Source of the DNA: Vicinamibacterales bacterium
GTDB taxonomy: Bacteria; Acidobacteriota; Vicinamibacteria; Vicinamibacterales; JAMQPK01
NCBI GenBank assembly: GCA_023717525.1
Contig: JAMQPK010000154.1
Location: 1 to 49,433 of the forward strand
DNA: 49,433 nucleotides
Direction: 5' to 3'
Position numbers and translations under genes: made by a program
Part shown: positions 1 through 7,367 of the stretch, piece by piece
Position numbering within the stretch: the stretch's first letter is position 1
Layout: each line of letters begins with the position of its first letter
Notes under the pieces: generated by a model
The model's input: only the letters and a program-made list of their open reading frames with translations
Databases searched by the model: none
Told to the model about the DNA's origin: nothing

Positions 1-275
1 TCCTCCTTGCCGATCACCGGATTCCAGCCGAGCAGCTCGTACTGAGCGACGCCGTTCTGCACGAACGGATCGCCGTCGCGAATCGCATCGAGCGCCTTCA
101 AATCGTCCTCGGGGACGCGCAGCAATAGAATTCCGCCGAAACGCGGATTGCAGGGGCCGGACGCAATCAAGACGCCCTTCGTTTTCAGCTCACGGAGGTA
201 GGCGCGATGCGGATCTTGATGGAGCACGACCTCTTCAACCGGCTTTCGATAGCGAATCAGCGCAATCGCGTACAT
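1..275 (-). CDS. YciI-like small protein (3' end cut by window edge)
   Basis: The visible 91 codons begin MYAIALIRYRKPVEEV and contain the His/Asp-bearing segment LHQDPHRAYLRELKTKG followed by GVLIASGPCNPRFGG. This fits the YciI-like ferredoxin-fold family, small cytosolic proteins of about 90-100 residues whose reaction is mostly unknown. The start is well supported: an AGGAGGGG ribosome-binding site lies just upstream, and it overlaps the stop codon of the preceding mbfA-like gene. The gene is therefore the third member of a ZIP / ferritin-VIT / YciI operon. The C-terminus lies beyond the left window edge. Family assignment is by motif recall, not by search. Confidence 0.72.
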   Translation of the reverse strand, partial: MYAIALIRYRKPVEEVVLHQDPHRAYLRELKTKGVLIASGPCNPRFGGILLLRVPEDDLKALDAIRDGDPFVQNGVAQYELLGWNPVIGKE

Positions 276-285
276 CTGTCCCCTC

Positions 286-1419
286 CTATCCGGCAAACGC
301 CATTCCCAATCCATACGTAATCGCCGCTTCGAGAATGCCGACGATCGTCATCTCGGTACCGCTCGCCCACCACGGCCGCGTCGTGATCAACGCCTTCGAC
401 GCACCAACCGCGAAGTGGGCAATCGTGCTGATGACGAACGATGCAATCACAGCCGGCATGCCGACCGTGAAGAAGAACGGAATGATCGGGATGAAGCCGC
501 CGATGGCGGTCGAGAGCCCCGCTGAGATCGTCGACTTGATCGGATTGGGAAAGTTCTCCTCCGACAGGCCCAGCTCTTCATGGACGAGGGCGCGCAGGAA
601 CTGCTTCGGCTCGTTCTCCAGGCGCCGCGTCATCGCGACGGCTTCTTCGGGCGAGAGACCCTTCAGCTGGTAGAACAGCTCGAGCTCGAGCCGTTCTTCC
701 TGCGGATCCTCCTGAATTTCCTTCCGCTCGCGCGCGACCTCCGATTCGTACACCTCGCGTTCCGACTTCGACGCGAGATATGCGCCCGCGCCCATCGACA
801 ATGCGCTAGCCATCGTGCCGGCCAGCCCGGCCGCAAGCACGACTTCGCTGCCGCCGGTGTAGCCGGCCATCCCCGATACAATGCCGAACACCGCGCCCAG
901 GCCGTCGTTTACTCCGTAGATCGCGTCGCCAATCCAGCCGGTGCCGCGCACGTGCCAGCGCTCGCGCCGCAGAATGGAGTCGAGCAGCGATCGTGGGGTT
1001 GGCGCCGGACCCGCCAGCATCCGGAGCGTCGTCGCGTGATCCCGCTCTTCGTCCATCGCCTCTTTGGCGATGCGCTTGTCCTCGGGATCCTTCAGGCGCC
1101 AGATCATCTTCTCGTAGTCGTCTTCGATCCGCGATTCCTCCTGTTCGAGGCGGTGGAGGATCACGTTCTGATCGGCAAAACGTTCGATCCAGCGGAGCGA
1201 CGAGCGCACGGTGGACGCATCGGGTGGCTGTCCCGCAACCGCCTGAATGCGGGTGGACCACTTCGCCGCGTGGCGATCTTCGCACTCGGCAAGACGGGTG
1301 AGGATGTCGCGCCGGCGCTTGTCGGTCTCGCGCTCGGCGAGCAGGCGGTAGGTGCCGGCTGCCTCCACCTCGCGGCGCCACATTTCCCGAAGGGCGGAGA
1401 GGTGATCGGAATCGGCCAT
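286..1419 (-). CDS. Ferritin-like / VIT1 membrane metal exporter (MbfA-like)
   Basis: A 377-residue protein with two parts. Residues about 1-150 form a rubrerythrin/ferritin-like helical domain with Glu/His motifs (EVEAAGTYRLLAERE, ECEDRHAAKW, DEERDHATTL) expected to bind a di-iron centre. Residues about 165-377 form a VIT1/CCC1-type membrane domain (GDAIYGVNDGLGAVFGIVSG and later hydrophobic helices). MbfA-like proteins of this build export iron or manganese from the cytosol across the inner membrane. The longer reading frame back to 1608 is not protein-like and would overlap the ZIP gene. The ATG at 1419 shares one base with the ZIP stop (TGATG), which indicates translational coupling. Substrate (Fe or Mn) is inferred. 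Confidence 0.88.
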   Translation of the reverse strand: MADSDHLSALREMWRREVEAAGTYRLLAERETDKRRRDILTRLAECEDRHAAKWSTRIQAVAGQPPDASTVRSSLRWIERFADQNVILHRLEQEESRIEDDYEKMIWRLKDPEDKRIAKEAMDEERDHATTLRMLAGPAPTPRSLLDSILRRERWHVRGTGWIGDAIYGVNDGLGAVFGIVSGMAGYTGGSEVVLAAGLAGTMASALSMGAGAYLASKSEREVYESEVARERKEIQEDPQEERLELELFYQLKGLSPEEAVAMTRRLENEPKQFLRALVHEELGLSEENFPNPIKSTISAGLSTAIGGFIPIIPFFFTVGMPAVIASFVISTIAHFAVGASKALITTRPWWASGTEMTIVGILEAAITYGLGMAFAG

Positions 1420-2171
1420 CAGCGCTCTCCGATGAACGTATTCAATGCGACGACCGTAAAGATCCCGGCGGCCGCGAGCACCATTTGACGCAGCGTGCGC
1501 GCGTCGATCCGTCCACGATGGAGATCCGGAATCAGATCGGCCATCGCGACGTAGAGAAAACTGGCCGCGGCGACCGACAAAACGTAAGTATTGATCTGCG
1601 GCATCCAATCGAGCGCGATGACCGCGAGCACGGCACCGAGCACAGCCGATGCGCCCGACAGGATGTTCAGGACGAGCGCGCGCCGCCTGGAATACCCGGC
1701 GTTTAGGAGGATCGCGAAGTCGCCGAGTTCCTGCGGAATTTCGTGCGTTGCCACCGCGAGCGCCGTGCTGATGCCGAGCGGCACGGAAGTCTGCACGGCC
1801 GTTCCAATGACGACCCCATCAAGAAAATTATGAAAGGCGTCGCCGATGAGCACGAGAGGCGCGGCGATGCCATGTGCCTCGCAATCGTGCGTGTGGCAGT
1901 GTCGCCACAACACCAACTTCTCGAGCAGGAAGAAGAGCATGATGCCGGCGAGCAGCGCGCTCAAGACCGTTCGCGCGGGCAACTTGCTCAGCGCCTCTGG
2001 CAGCAGCACCAGGAGCGCGACGCCGAGCAGGGTCCCCACCGCGTAGCTGACGAGCCACGGCACCACCTGCAGCCGGATTCGATCGTTGAAGAGAAGGAAG
2101 GCCGAGGCGACCAGGACTCCGCCGAGGCTGCCCAGAAGGGTCAGCCCGACGGCCCACGCGAGGGAACGCAC
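1419..2171 (-). CDS. ZIP family divalent-metal transporter
   Basis: A 250-residue integral membrane protein with about eight hydrophobic helices and the two ZIP signatures: HNFLDGVVIG in TM4 and HEIPQELGDFAIL in TM5, whose His/Glu residues form the metal path. A His-containing stretch (WRHCHTHDCEAHG) lies in the cytosolic loop before TM4. ZIP proteins move Zn, Fe or Mn into the cytosol. It is the first gene of an operon with the ferritin/VIT exporter, so import and export are co-encoded. The start is GTG at 2171 with no Shine-Dalgarno sequence. A perfect TATAAT lies 7 bases upstream, so the mRNA may be leaderless. Confidence 0.9.
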   Translation of the reverse strand: MRSLAWAVGLTLLGSLGGVLVASAFLLFNDRIRLQVVPWLVSYAVGTLLGVALLVLLPEALSKLPARTVLSALLAGIMLFFLLEKLVLWRHCHTHDCEAHGIAAPLVLIGDAFHNFLDGVVIGTAVQTSVPLGISTALAVATHEIPQELGDFAILLNAGYSRRRALVLNILSGASAVLGAVLAVIALDWMPQINTYVLSVAAASFLYVAMADLIPDLHRGRIDARTLRQMVLAAAGIFTVVALNTFIGER

Positions 2172-2178
2172 GGGGTGG

Positions 2179-2184
2179 ATTATA
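2179..2184 (-). promoter_or_regulatory. -10 box (TATAAT) of the ZIP gene, leaderless configuration
   Basis: The minus strand reads TATAAT at 2184-2179, then seven bases, then the GTG start codon at 2171. Transcription would begin at or within a base of the start codon. No Shine-Dalgarno sequence is present. The heptamer repeat tract starts two bases upstream, so any -35 element would fall inside the repeats. Confidence 0.55.
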
Positions 2185-2186
2185 GC

Positions 2187-2285
2187 GGTTCTGGGTTCTG
2201 GGTTCTGGGTTCTAGGTTCGTGGCGGCGCCTCGACTCCAGCGCGCATTTTTCTAATGACTATAGAACCCTAGAACTCTGGAACCT
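2187..2285. repeat. Heptamer tandem repeat with inverted second arm (GGTTCTG type)
   Basis: The left arm (2187-2221) is five consecutive 7-base units: GGTTCTG three times, GGTTCTA, GGTTCGT. The right arm (about 2262-2285) reads TAGAACC, CTAGAAC, TCTGGAA, also in 7-base steps and complementary to the left arm. RNA from either strand could fold into a long imperfect hairpin with a loop of about 40 bases. The tract fills most of the gap between the VWA gene stop and the ZIP start, both on the minus strand. It could end transcription of the upstream operon. Confidence 0.85.
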
Positions 2286-2289
2286 ACTC

Positions 2290-3369
2290 CTACGGCGTCG
2301 CGATGAACCCGCGCCTGGCGCGAACGCGCAGTGACGGATCGCGTACTTCCACCCGGATCGCGTGCCACTTGCCGTCTTTCTTTCCGGTCGAGGAGTAACC
2401 GAGGTAGTACTGACGGCTCAACTCGTCGGCAATATTCGCCGTGGCCGGATCCAGGTCGCGCCCCGACCTGACGATCTCGGTGCGTCCGCCGCTATCGTCG
2501 GTGAGCTCGCGCAGCGCGTTCACGTCGACGCGATCGCCGAGAACACGCACTGTGCGGGTTCTGCCGCCCCCACTTTGGGGAGGCCACTGAAGCTGCGGCA
2601 GGATGACGCCACCCCCGCCCGGGCGCCTGCCACCAGGAACCGGCATTGGCGGCAATGGCATGCGAGGTCGGCCTATCGGCGGGTTGGGCATCCCGAAGGT
2701 GCTTTCCGCCTGGCCGTCGATCCCGATCGCATACACCAACACTTCCGAGTTGCGGATCAACTGCTTCACCTGACCCACCGAGCTGTCGCTGTCGGTGTCG
2801 TTACCGTCCGAGATCAGCAAAATCGCCTTCTTGCGGTGCTCGCCGGTTTGCGCAATCGGGACAGCCTCTGCGACCGCGTCGTACATCGCCGTGCCCCCGC
2901 CTGCATTGAGGCGAGAAACAACGCGTGAGAGACGCGTGCGATCGACCGTCCAATCCTGCAGAAGGTCGGGGTACGACTGGAACCGGATCAGAAAAATTTC
3001 GTCCTGCGGGTCGAGAAGCTCGGTGAGAAACCGATTGATCGCCGACTGCGCGTACTCGAGTTTCTCGCCAGTCATGCTGCCGCTGGTGTCGAGCACAATG
3101 CCGAGGCTGACGGGAACACGTTCGTTGCTGAAGTGGCTGACCTCCTGCTGCACGTTTTCTTCGTAGATGACGAAGTCCTCCTGCTTGAGGCCCGGCACGA
3201 ACCGGCCGGTCTTGTCGACGACGGTTGCGGTGACGTTCACCAGTTCGACGCCGCTGCGGAAGCGGAAGTCTTCCTGCTTCTGGCCGGAGACGATGGCTCC
3301 GCCGACCATCGTAATGGCGGCAGCCGCGGCGGCGAGGGCGATCCAGGGTCGAAGCATTGGTTTCATCAT
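2290..3369 (-). CDS. Secreted VWA-domain protein (Acidobacteria VWFA-related type)
   Basis: A 359-residue protein beginning MMKPMLRPWIALAAA with a signal peptide ending near VSGQ. It resembles the VWFA-related proteins abundant in Acidobacteria: an N-terminal beta segment (VELVNVTATVVDKTGRFV, LKQEDFVIYEENVQQ), then a von Willebrand A domain with a complete MIDAS motif (DTSGSMTG), the downstream Thr (GGGTAMYDAV) and Asp (ISDGNDTDSDSS). A Pro/Gly-rich insertion follows. Such proteins act in the periplasm or at the cell surface, and the ligand is unknown. The ATG at 3369 lies 7 bases after the stop of the upstream gene; the longer frame to 3423 would overlap that gene and disrupt the signal peptide. 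Confidence 0.85.
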   Translation of the reverse strand: MMKPMLRPWIALAAAAAAITMVGGAIVSGQKQEDFRFRSGVELVNVTATVVDKTGRFVPGLKQEDFVIYEENVQQEVSHFSNERVPVSLGIVLDTSGSMTGEKLEYAQSAINRFLTELLDPQDEIFLIRFQSYPDLLQDWTVDRTRLSRVVSRLNAGGGTAMYDAVAEAVPIAQTGEHRKKAILLISDGNDTDSDSSVGQVKQLIRNSEVLVYAIGIDGQAESTFGMPNPPIGRPRMPLPPMPVPGGRRPGGGGVILPQLQWPPQSGGGRTRTVRVLGDRVDVNALRELTDDSGGRTEIVRSGRDLDPATANIADELSRQYYLGYSSTGKKDGKWHAIRVEVRDPSLRVRARRGFIATP

Positions 3370-3376
3370 GTTGCAC

Positions 3377-4120
3377 CTACCGGAGCGCACTTGCCAGCTT
3401 TGTTTCCGATCGCCGGTCGACATGGGGAACTACTTCCGTGCCCGCCCGGAAACTGACGCGATATCGTGCGATGGCGCCGGGATCCGGCACGTTCAGCTTG
3501 AATGGTGCCTCTTCGCCAGGCTCGAGCGCGCGGTAGTCGAGCGGAACATCTTTCGTTGACACGAGTCCACCGTTCTTGTCGAGGAGCGAGACCACCGCGG
3601 TGAGCCCTTCGAGCTTGTGGCCAGACGCAGGATTCCGCACGGTGCCGCTGATGGTGAGCGACCGTGCCTCCCGCTGGTGGCCAAGTGTAAGGAGCTCGAG
3701 TGAACTCACCGTGCGTGCAGCCTGGGCACCTGGGGCGTTGCCTTCCTGCGCCGACGTTCGCAGGAACAGCATGGCGCTGCCGAGCACGAAGATCAACACG
3801 GCTGCTGCAAACAACGGCAGCCGCCCCGTCGTGGCTTCACCGCGTTCGACGGTGCCGAATGCGATCGCTGGAGCCCCTTCCGCCGGCAACTCAACGCGCG
3901 CCTCTTCTGCTGTGCTGCTTCCGGGAACCCATTGCCATTCGCCCGCAACCTGCTGCCATCCGCCTCCTGCGGGTTCGCTGGAGGTTGCAGCCGACGACAA
4001 CGCCGCAACCCGCGCATCCGAGCGCAACTGCTCGGCACGCCGGAAGCGCCACAAGGCGGTGAGCGAAGCGACGGCAATCGCGACCGAAACAATCGTGATG
4101 GCGATCAGCATGGTTTCCAT
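3377..4120 (-). CDS. Membrane protein of unknown function, two TM segments
   Basis: A 247-residue protein. A first hydrophobic helix at the N-terminus (MLIAITIVSVAIAVASLTAL) is followed by a soluble stretch with WQQVAGEWQWVPGS, then a second helix near residues 105-120 (LPLFAAAVLIFVLGSAMLF). The C-terminal half has the beta-rich look of an FxLYD-type domain (SLTISGTVRNPASGHKLEG ... VSLLDKNGGLVSTKDVPLDY), predicted periplasmic. I do not know its function. It sits between the TonB-like and VWA genes with gaps of 5 and 7 bases, and the upstream stop codon overlaps a GAGG ribosome-binding site. The three probably form one envelope complex or pathway. Confidence 0.7.
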   Translation of the reverse strand: METMLIAITIVSVAIAVASLTALWRFRRAEQLRSDARVAALSSAATSSEPAGGGWQQVAGEWQWVPGSSTAEEARVELPAEGAPAIAFGTVERGEATTGRLPLFAAAVLIFVLGSAMLFLRTSAQEGNAPGAQAARTVSSLELLTLGHQREARSLTISGTVRNPASGHKLEGLTAVVSLLDKNGGLVSTKDVPLDYRALEPGEEAPFKLNVPDPGAIARYRVSFRAGTEVVPHVDRRSETKLASALR

Positions 4121-4125
4121 GGTGC

Positions 4126-5187
4126 TTACCTCAACTTGAATTCAACGGCGACTTCGACGATGACGTCCACCGGCGTGCCAAGCCGCTTGGCGGGCGAGAA
4201 GCGCCACTGCTTCACGGCGGCGATCGCCCGGTCGTTCAACCCGCTGGCGAGTCCATTCACGAGTCGCACATCGCCAACGGATCCGTCGCGGCGCACGACG
4301 ATCTCCAGCACGACTTCGCCTTCAATATTGCGGCGGCGCGCTTCTTCTGTATAGTCGGCTTTCACTTCGCGCAGGATGCTCGGCGGCATGATGCCGCTGC
4401 CCGGACGATACGGGCCTCCGCCTGTCCCACCGCCCGAACCAGGACCGATGCCCGAACCATCTCCGCTGCCGAGGCCGGTGCCCGTTCCGCTGCCGACACC
4501 GCCGCCGATTCCAGCGCCGCGACTTTCGGTCTTGGGCGGCGCCGGCTCGTCGATGAGTCCAGCCTGATCGCGATCGTTTGCTGCGACTGTCGCGACCGGT
4601 GCGACGATTGGCGGTAGCGGTTCTGGTTTCGGCGCTGGCGGCGGTGGCTCAGGTGGTTTCGCCACGGGCTCCGCGGGTTTTGGCGCGTCCCGAACCGGCA
4701 ACGGGCTATCCAGCTTCGCTTTACCCAGACGCATCGCCTTCGGCGGAGGCGTACGCTGGCGAAGCCCGCCACCGCCTCCACCTCCTCCAGGGCCAGGTGT
4801 GGCGAGAAACACCAGGCGCGTCGTGACCGGTTCGCTTTGCAGCCGCTCGGGCGCGGCCTGCGCGAAATCGATTGTGCTGATGAAGATCAGTGCGGCTGCC
4901 AGGCTTGCGTGAAATGCCGTGGAGATGGCCACAGGCAACTTGGCGGGCGCATGCTGAAACGCTGGTTGATCAAAGAGGAGGGCATCGGTTCGCCCGCCGC
5001 CGGCTCGAAGTGTTCGGACGGCCCGCACCGACTCGTCCTGGGCGAAAAGCAACGGCGAATCGCCTACCGCCCGCAGCTCGCCAGCGGCAACCAGCGCCTC
5101 GACTCGTGTCAGCGGGACGCCAGCCGCTTCCGCGACCTCGCTCGCCGAGTAGACGTCCATCGCCGAAGTCGTTGGTTTACCGGCCAT
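4126..5187 (-). CDS. HTH-TonB fusion: energy-transducer-like protein with N-terminal MerR-type helix-turn-helix
   Basis: A 353-residue protein. Residues about 10-60 (VYSASEVAEAAGVPLTRVEA, LVAAGELRAV) look like a MerR/excisionase-type winged helix-turn-helix. One TM helix follows near residues 85-105 (ISTAFHASLAAALIFISTI). A Pro- and Gly-rich periplasmic linker leads to a TonB C-terminal domain at about 265-353 (YTEEARRRNIEGEVVLEIVV, ... VKQWRFSPAKRLGTPV). TonB C-terminal domains contact outer-membrane receptors and transmit inner-membrane energy. The cytosolic HTH is unusual and may bind DNA or a partner. It is the first gene of the TonB / membrane protein / VWA operon. No ExbB or ExbD is encoded in the window. 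Confidence 0.82.
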   Translation of the reverse strand: MAGKPTTSAMDVYSASEVAEAAGVPLTRVEALVAAGELRAVGDSPLLFAQDESVRAVRTLRAGGGRTDALLFDQPAFQHAPAKLPVAISTAFHASLAAALIFISTIDFAQAAPERLQSEPVTTRLVFLATPGPGGGGGGGGLRQRTPPPKAMRLGKAKLDSPLPVRDAPKPAEPVAKPPEPPPPAPKPEPLPPIVAPVATVAANDRDQAGLIDEPAPPKTESRGAGIGGGVGSGTGTGLGSGDGSGIGPGSGGGTGGGPYRPGSGIMPPSILREVKADYTEEARRRNIEGEVVLEIVVRRDGSVGDVRLVNGLASGLNDRAIAAVKQWRFSPAKRLGTPVDVIVEVAVEFKLR

Positions 5188-5292
5188 TTAGAGATATGCC
5201 TGCCCAGACGGAAGGCAAAACCCTTGCCGGTTCTGACGGCGGATTTATTGGGGAATTTGAGGGACTGTCCGAAGAACCGAACGGTAAGGCCG

Positions 5293-5859
5293 TCAGCGTA
5301 CGCCTTCGAAGAAGGACAACCCGTCGCGTTCCGCCAGTTGCCGCACGGATTTGAACCCCTCAGCCTTGAGCGCCGTGACGGCGCCGCCGGACGACTGGTA
5401 GTGAGGGTCCGAAGCCGGGCGGCTGCGCAGGAGAGCGCCCAGGCCCGCCCGGGCGCCCTGCTCGAGAACGACGATACGGCCGCGAGGCGCCAGGGCACGA
5501 AATGCCTGCTGGAGGCAGGCAACGCGATGCTCAGGGCGCATGTTCGAAAGCCACGCCTCCTGGTTGTCGACCACGACCAGATCGAACGAGGCGTCTTCGA
5601 ACGGAAGCGTGTTGGGATTGTCACTCGTCTCGATCTCGAGCAGCATGCCACCGGCTTCCGCTCCTCGCCGCGCGCGCGTCGCGTCAGTATCGGTGAACAC
5701 GAGAGCGCAGGCGCGCCCGCTCAACCCGACTTTTGACCCAACCGCTGCAAGCAGCGACGAATCGCTGCAGCCGATCTGCAGATAGCGATCGCCGAGCTTG
5801 ATGCCCGTCATCGCGATCGCGAGGTCGTGTTTTTCTCCGCTTCGCCGGAAAAATGCCAT
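5293..5859 (-). CDS. Class I SAM-dependent methyltransferase-like protein
   Basis: A 188-residue cytosolic protein. Motif I is seen in KLGDRYLQIGCSDSSLLAAV, an acidic residue follows the next strand (ALVFTDTD), and the post-motif segment LPFEDASFDLVVVDNQEAW is typical of Methyltransf_11/25 enzymes. CLQQAFRALAPRGRIVVLEQ matches the conserved helix-strand after motif III. It is shorter than most members and the GxGxG loop is degenerate (IGCSDS), so catalysis is likely but not certain. It lies alone on the minus strand, divergent from ino1. The substrate cannot be deduced. Confidence 0.72.
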   Translation of the reverse strand: MAFFRRSGEKHDLAIAMTGIKLGDRYLQIGCSDSSLLAAVGSKVGLSGRACALVFTDTDATRARRGAEAGGMLLEIETSDNPNTLPFEDASFDLVVVDNQEAWLSNMRPEHRVACLQQAFRALAPRGRIVVLEQGARAGLGALLRSRPASDPHYQSSGGAVTALKAEGFKSVRQLAERDGLSFFEGVR

Positions 5860-5884
5860 TTTGTGTTCTCGCGCTGGTAGTTTT

Positions 5885-5958
5885 CAGTTGTCAGCTCTCA
5901 GTTTGCAGTGTCGAACGCCCCCGAAACTGAGAACTGATAACTGTGAACTGAGAACTTA
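5885..5958. repeat. Heptamer tandem repeat, two inverted arms (CAGTTGT / GAACTGA type)
   Basis: The left arm (5885-5912) has four 7-base units: CAGTTGT, CAGCTCT, CAGTTTG, CAGTGTC. The right arm (5924-5958) has five: AAACTGA, GAACTGA, TAACTGT, GAACTGA, GAACTTA. The arms are complementary in inverted orientation across an 11-base spacer. The tract lies between two divergent genes, so it cannot be only a transcription terminator. Its right end overlaps a -10-like box of ino1. Confidence 0.87.
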
Positions 5959-5962
5959 TAGA
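5957..5962 (+). promoter_or_regulatory. ino1: Putative -10 box (TATAGA) of ino1
   Basis: TATAGA lies eight bases before the TTG at 5971, the first in-frame start of inositol-phosphate synthase. No ribosome-binding site is visible, so a leaderless transcript is possible. The box overlaps the end of the heptamer tract. A second box, GATATA at 5965-5970, could serve the alternative GTG start at 5980. Confidence 0.35.
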
Positions 5963-5970
5963 TGATATAG

Positions 5971-7290
5971 TTGCCGGCTGTGAAAAACGTTGAAATTGCA
6001 CCGGCCAAAGGAAAGCTCGGCGTCCTGCTCGTCGGCCTCGGCGCCGTCAGCACGACGACGATTGCTGGCGTGCTCGCTATTCGCAAGGGGCTCGCGAGGC
6101 CCATCGGATCGCTCACTCAGATGGGCACCGTGCGACTGGGCAAGCGCACCGAAGGCCGCTCGCCGAAGATCAAAGAGATCGTACCGCTCGCCGAGCTCGA
6201 CAACATCGTCTTCGGCGGGTGGGATATTTTCGAAGAGAACTCGTATCAGGCCGCGCGCACCGCGGGCGTGCTGGAAACGTCGCTGCTCGACCAGATCAAG
6301 CCAGAGCTCGAGGCCATCAAGCCGTGGCCGGCCGTGTTCGATCAGCGCTACGTGAAGCGGCTCGAAGGTCCGAATGTGAAGAAGGGCAAGAACAAGCGGG
6401 ATCTTGCCGAGCAGCTTCGCGCGGATATCCGGAATTTCAAGAAAGACTTTGGGCTCGATCGCATGGTGATGGTGTGGTGCGGCAGCACGGAAGTCTTCAT
6501 GAAGGAGTCGGCGGCGCATCAGTCCATCGATGCCTTCGAGAAGGCGCTCGAAGCGAACGATCCGGCCATTCCATCGAGCATGATTTATACCTATGCGGCG
6601 TTGATGGAAGACGTGCCGTACGCCAATGGAGCGCCCAACCTGTCGGTCGACATTCCCGCGATGATGGCGCTCGCGCAGCAGAAGAGGCTGCCGATTGTCG
6701 GCAAGGATTTCAAGACCGGCCAGACGTGGATGAAGACCGTGGTGGCGCCCGGCATCAAGGCGCGCCTGCTCGGTGTCGAAGGCTGGTACTCGACCAACAT
6801 CCTCGGCAACCGCGATGGCGAGGTGCTGGACGATCCGGAATCATTCAAGACGAAAGAGGAGAGTAAGAAGTCGGTCCTCGACTACATTCTCCAACCGCAG
6901 CTGTATCCGGAACTCTACAAAGATCTCTGCCACGTCGTCCGCATCAATTACTACCCGCCGCGCGGGGACAACAAAGAGGGCTGGGACAACATCGATCTGG
7001 TCGGCTGGCTCGGCTACCCGATGCAGCTGAAGATCAATTTCCTGTGCCGCGACAGCATTCTAGCGGCGCCGATTGTGCTGGACCTCGCGCTGTTCCTCGA
7101 TCTGGCGAAGCGCGCGGGCATGTCGGGCATCCAGGAGTGGCTGTCGTTCTACTTCAAGAGCCCGATGCACGCTCCCGGGCTGTATCCCGAGCACGATTTG
7201 TTCATTCAGCTGATGAAGCTGAAGAACACGCTGCGGTATATGGTCGGGGAGGAGCTGATTACCCACCTCGGGTTGGAGTACTACGACTAA
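5971..7290 (+). CDS. ino1: myo-inositol-1-phosphate synthase
   Basis: A 439-residue cytosolic enzyme converting glucose-6-phosphate to 1L-myo-inositol-1-phosphate with NAD. The N-terminal Rossmann fold is seen (LGVLLVGLGAVSTTTIAG). The family core is clear: GGWDIFEENSYQAA, then VGKDFKTGQTWMKTVVAPG with the catalytic Lys cluster, VEGWYSTNILGNRDGEVLD, and MQLKINFLCRDSILAAPIV. Inositol phosphate feeds phosphatidylinositol lipids or inositol-based solutes and thiols. The start is TTG at 5971 or GTG at 5980, and neither has a Shine-Dalgarno sequence. It is a single-gene unit, divergent from the methyltransferase and followed by the secretin locus. Confidence 0.95.
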   Translation: MPAVKNVEIAPAKGKLGVLLVGLGAVSTTTIAGVLAIRKGLARPIGSLTQMGTVRLGKRTEGRSPKIKEIVPLAELDNIVFGGWDIFEENSYQAARTAGVLETSLLDQIKPELEAIKPWPAVFDQRYVKRLEGPNVKKGKNKRDLAEQLRADIRNFKKDFGLDRMVMVWCGSTEVFMKESAAHQSIDAFEKALEANDPAIPSSMIYTYAALMEDVPYANGAPNLSVDIPAMMALAQQKRLPIVGKDFKTGQTWMKTVVAPGIKARLLGVEGWYSTNILGNRDGEVLDDPESFKTKEESKKSVLDYILQPQLYPELYKDLCHVVRINYYPPRGDNKEGWDNIDLVGWLGYPMQLKINFLCRDSILAAPIVLDLALFLDLAKRAGMSGIQEWLSFYFKSPMHAPGLYPEHDLFIQLMKLKNTLRYMVGEELITHLGLEYYD

Positions 7291-7367
7291 CGGCCCAAAG
7301 CCAGCCAAAATCCACCCAAGTTCCAGCATTCCTAAGGTTTAGGGCCTCTCGAACCGAAACGAGGGGC

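Noticed and set aside
580-1488. Long plus-strand open frame opposite the ferritin/VIT gene
   Set aside because: It is a mirror of the real minus-strand gene in GC-rich DNA: composition is Arg/Leu/Glu-rich noise and no family motif is visible.
5214-5228. Small hairpin GGCAA-GGGTT-TTGCC upstream of the TonB-like gene
   Set aside because: A five-base-pair stem is short and no T-run or conserved context supports a terminator or operator role.
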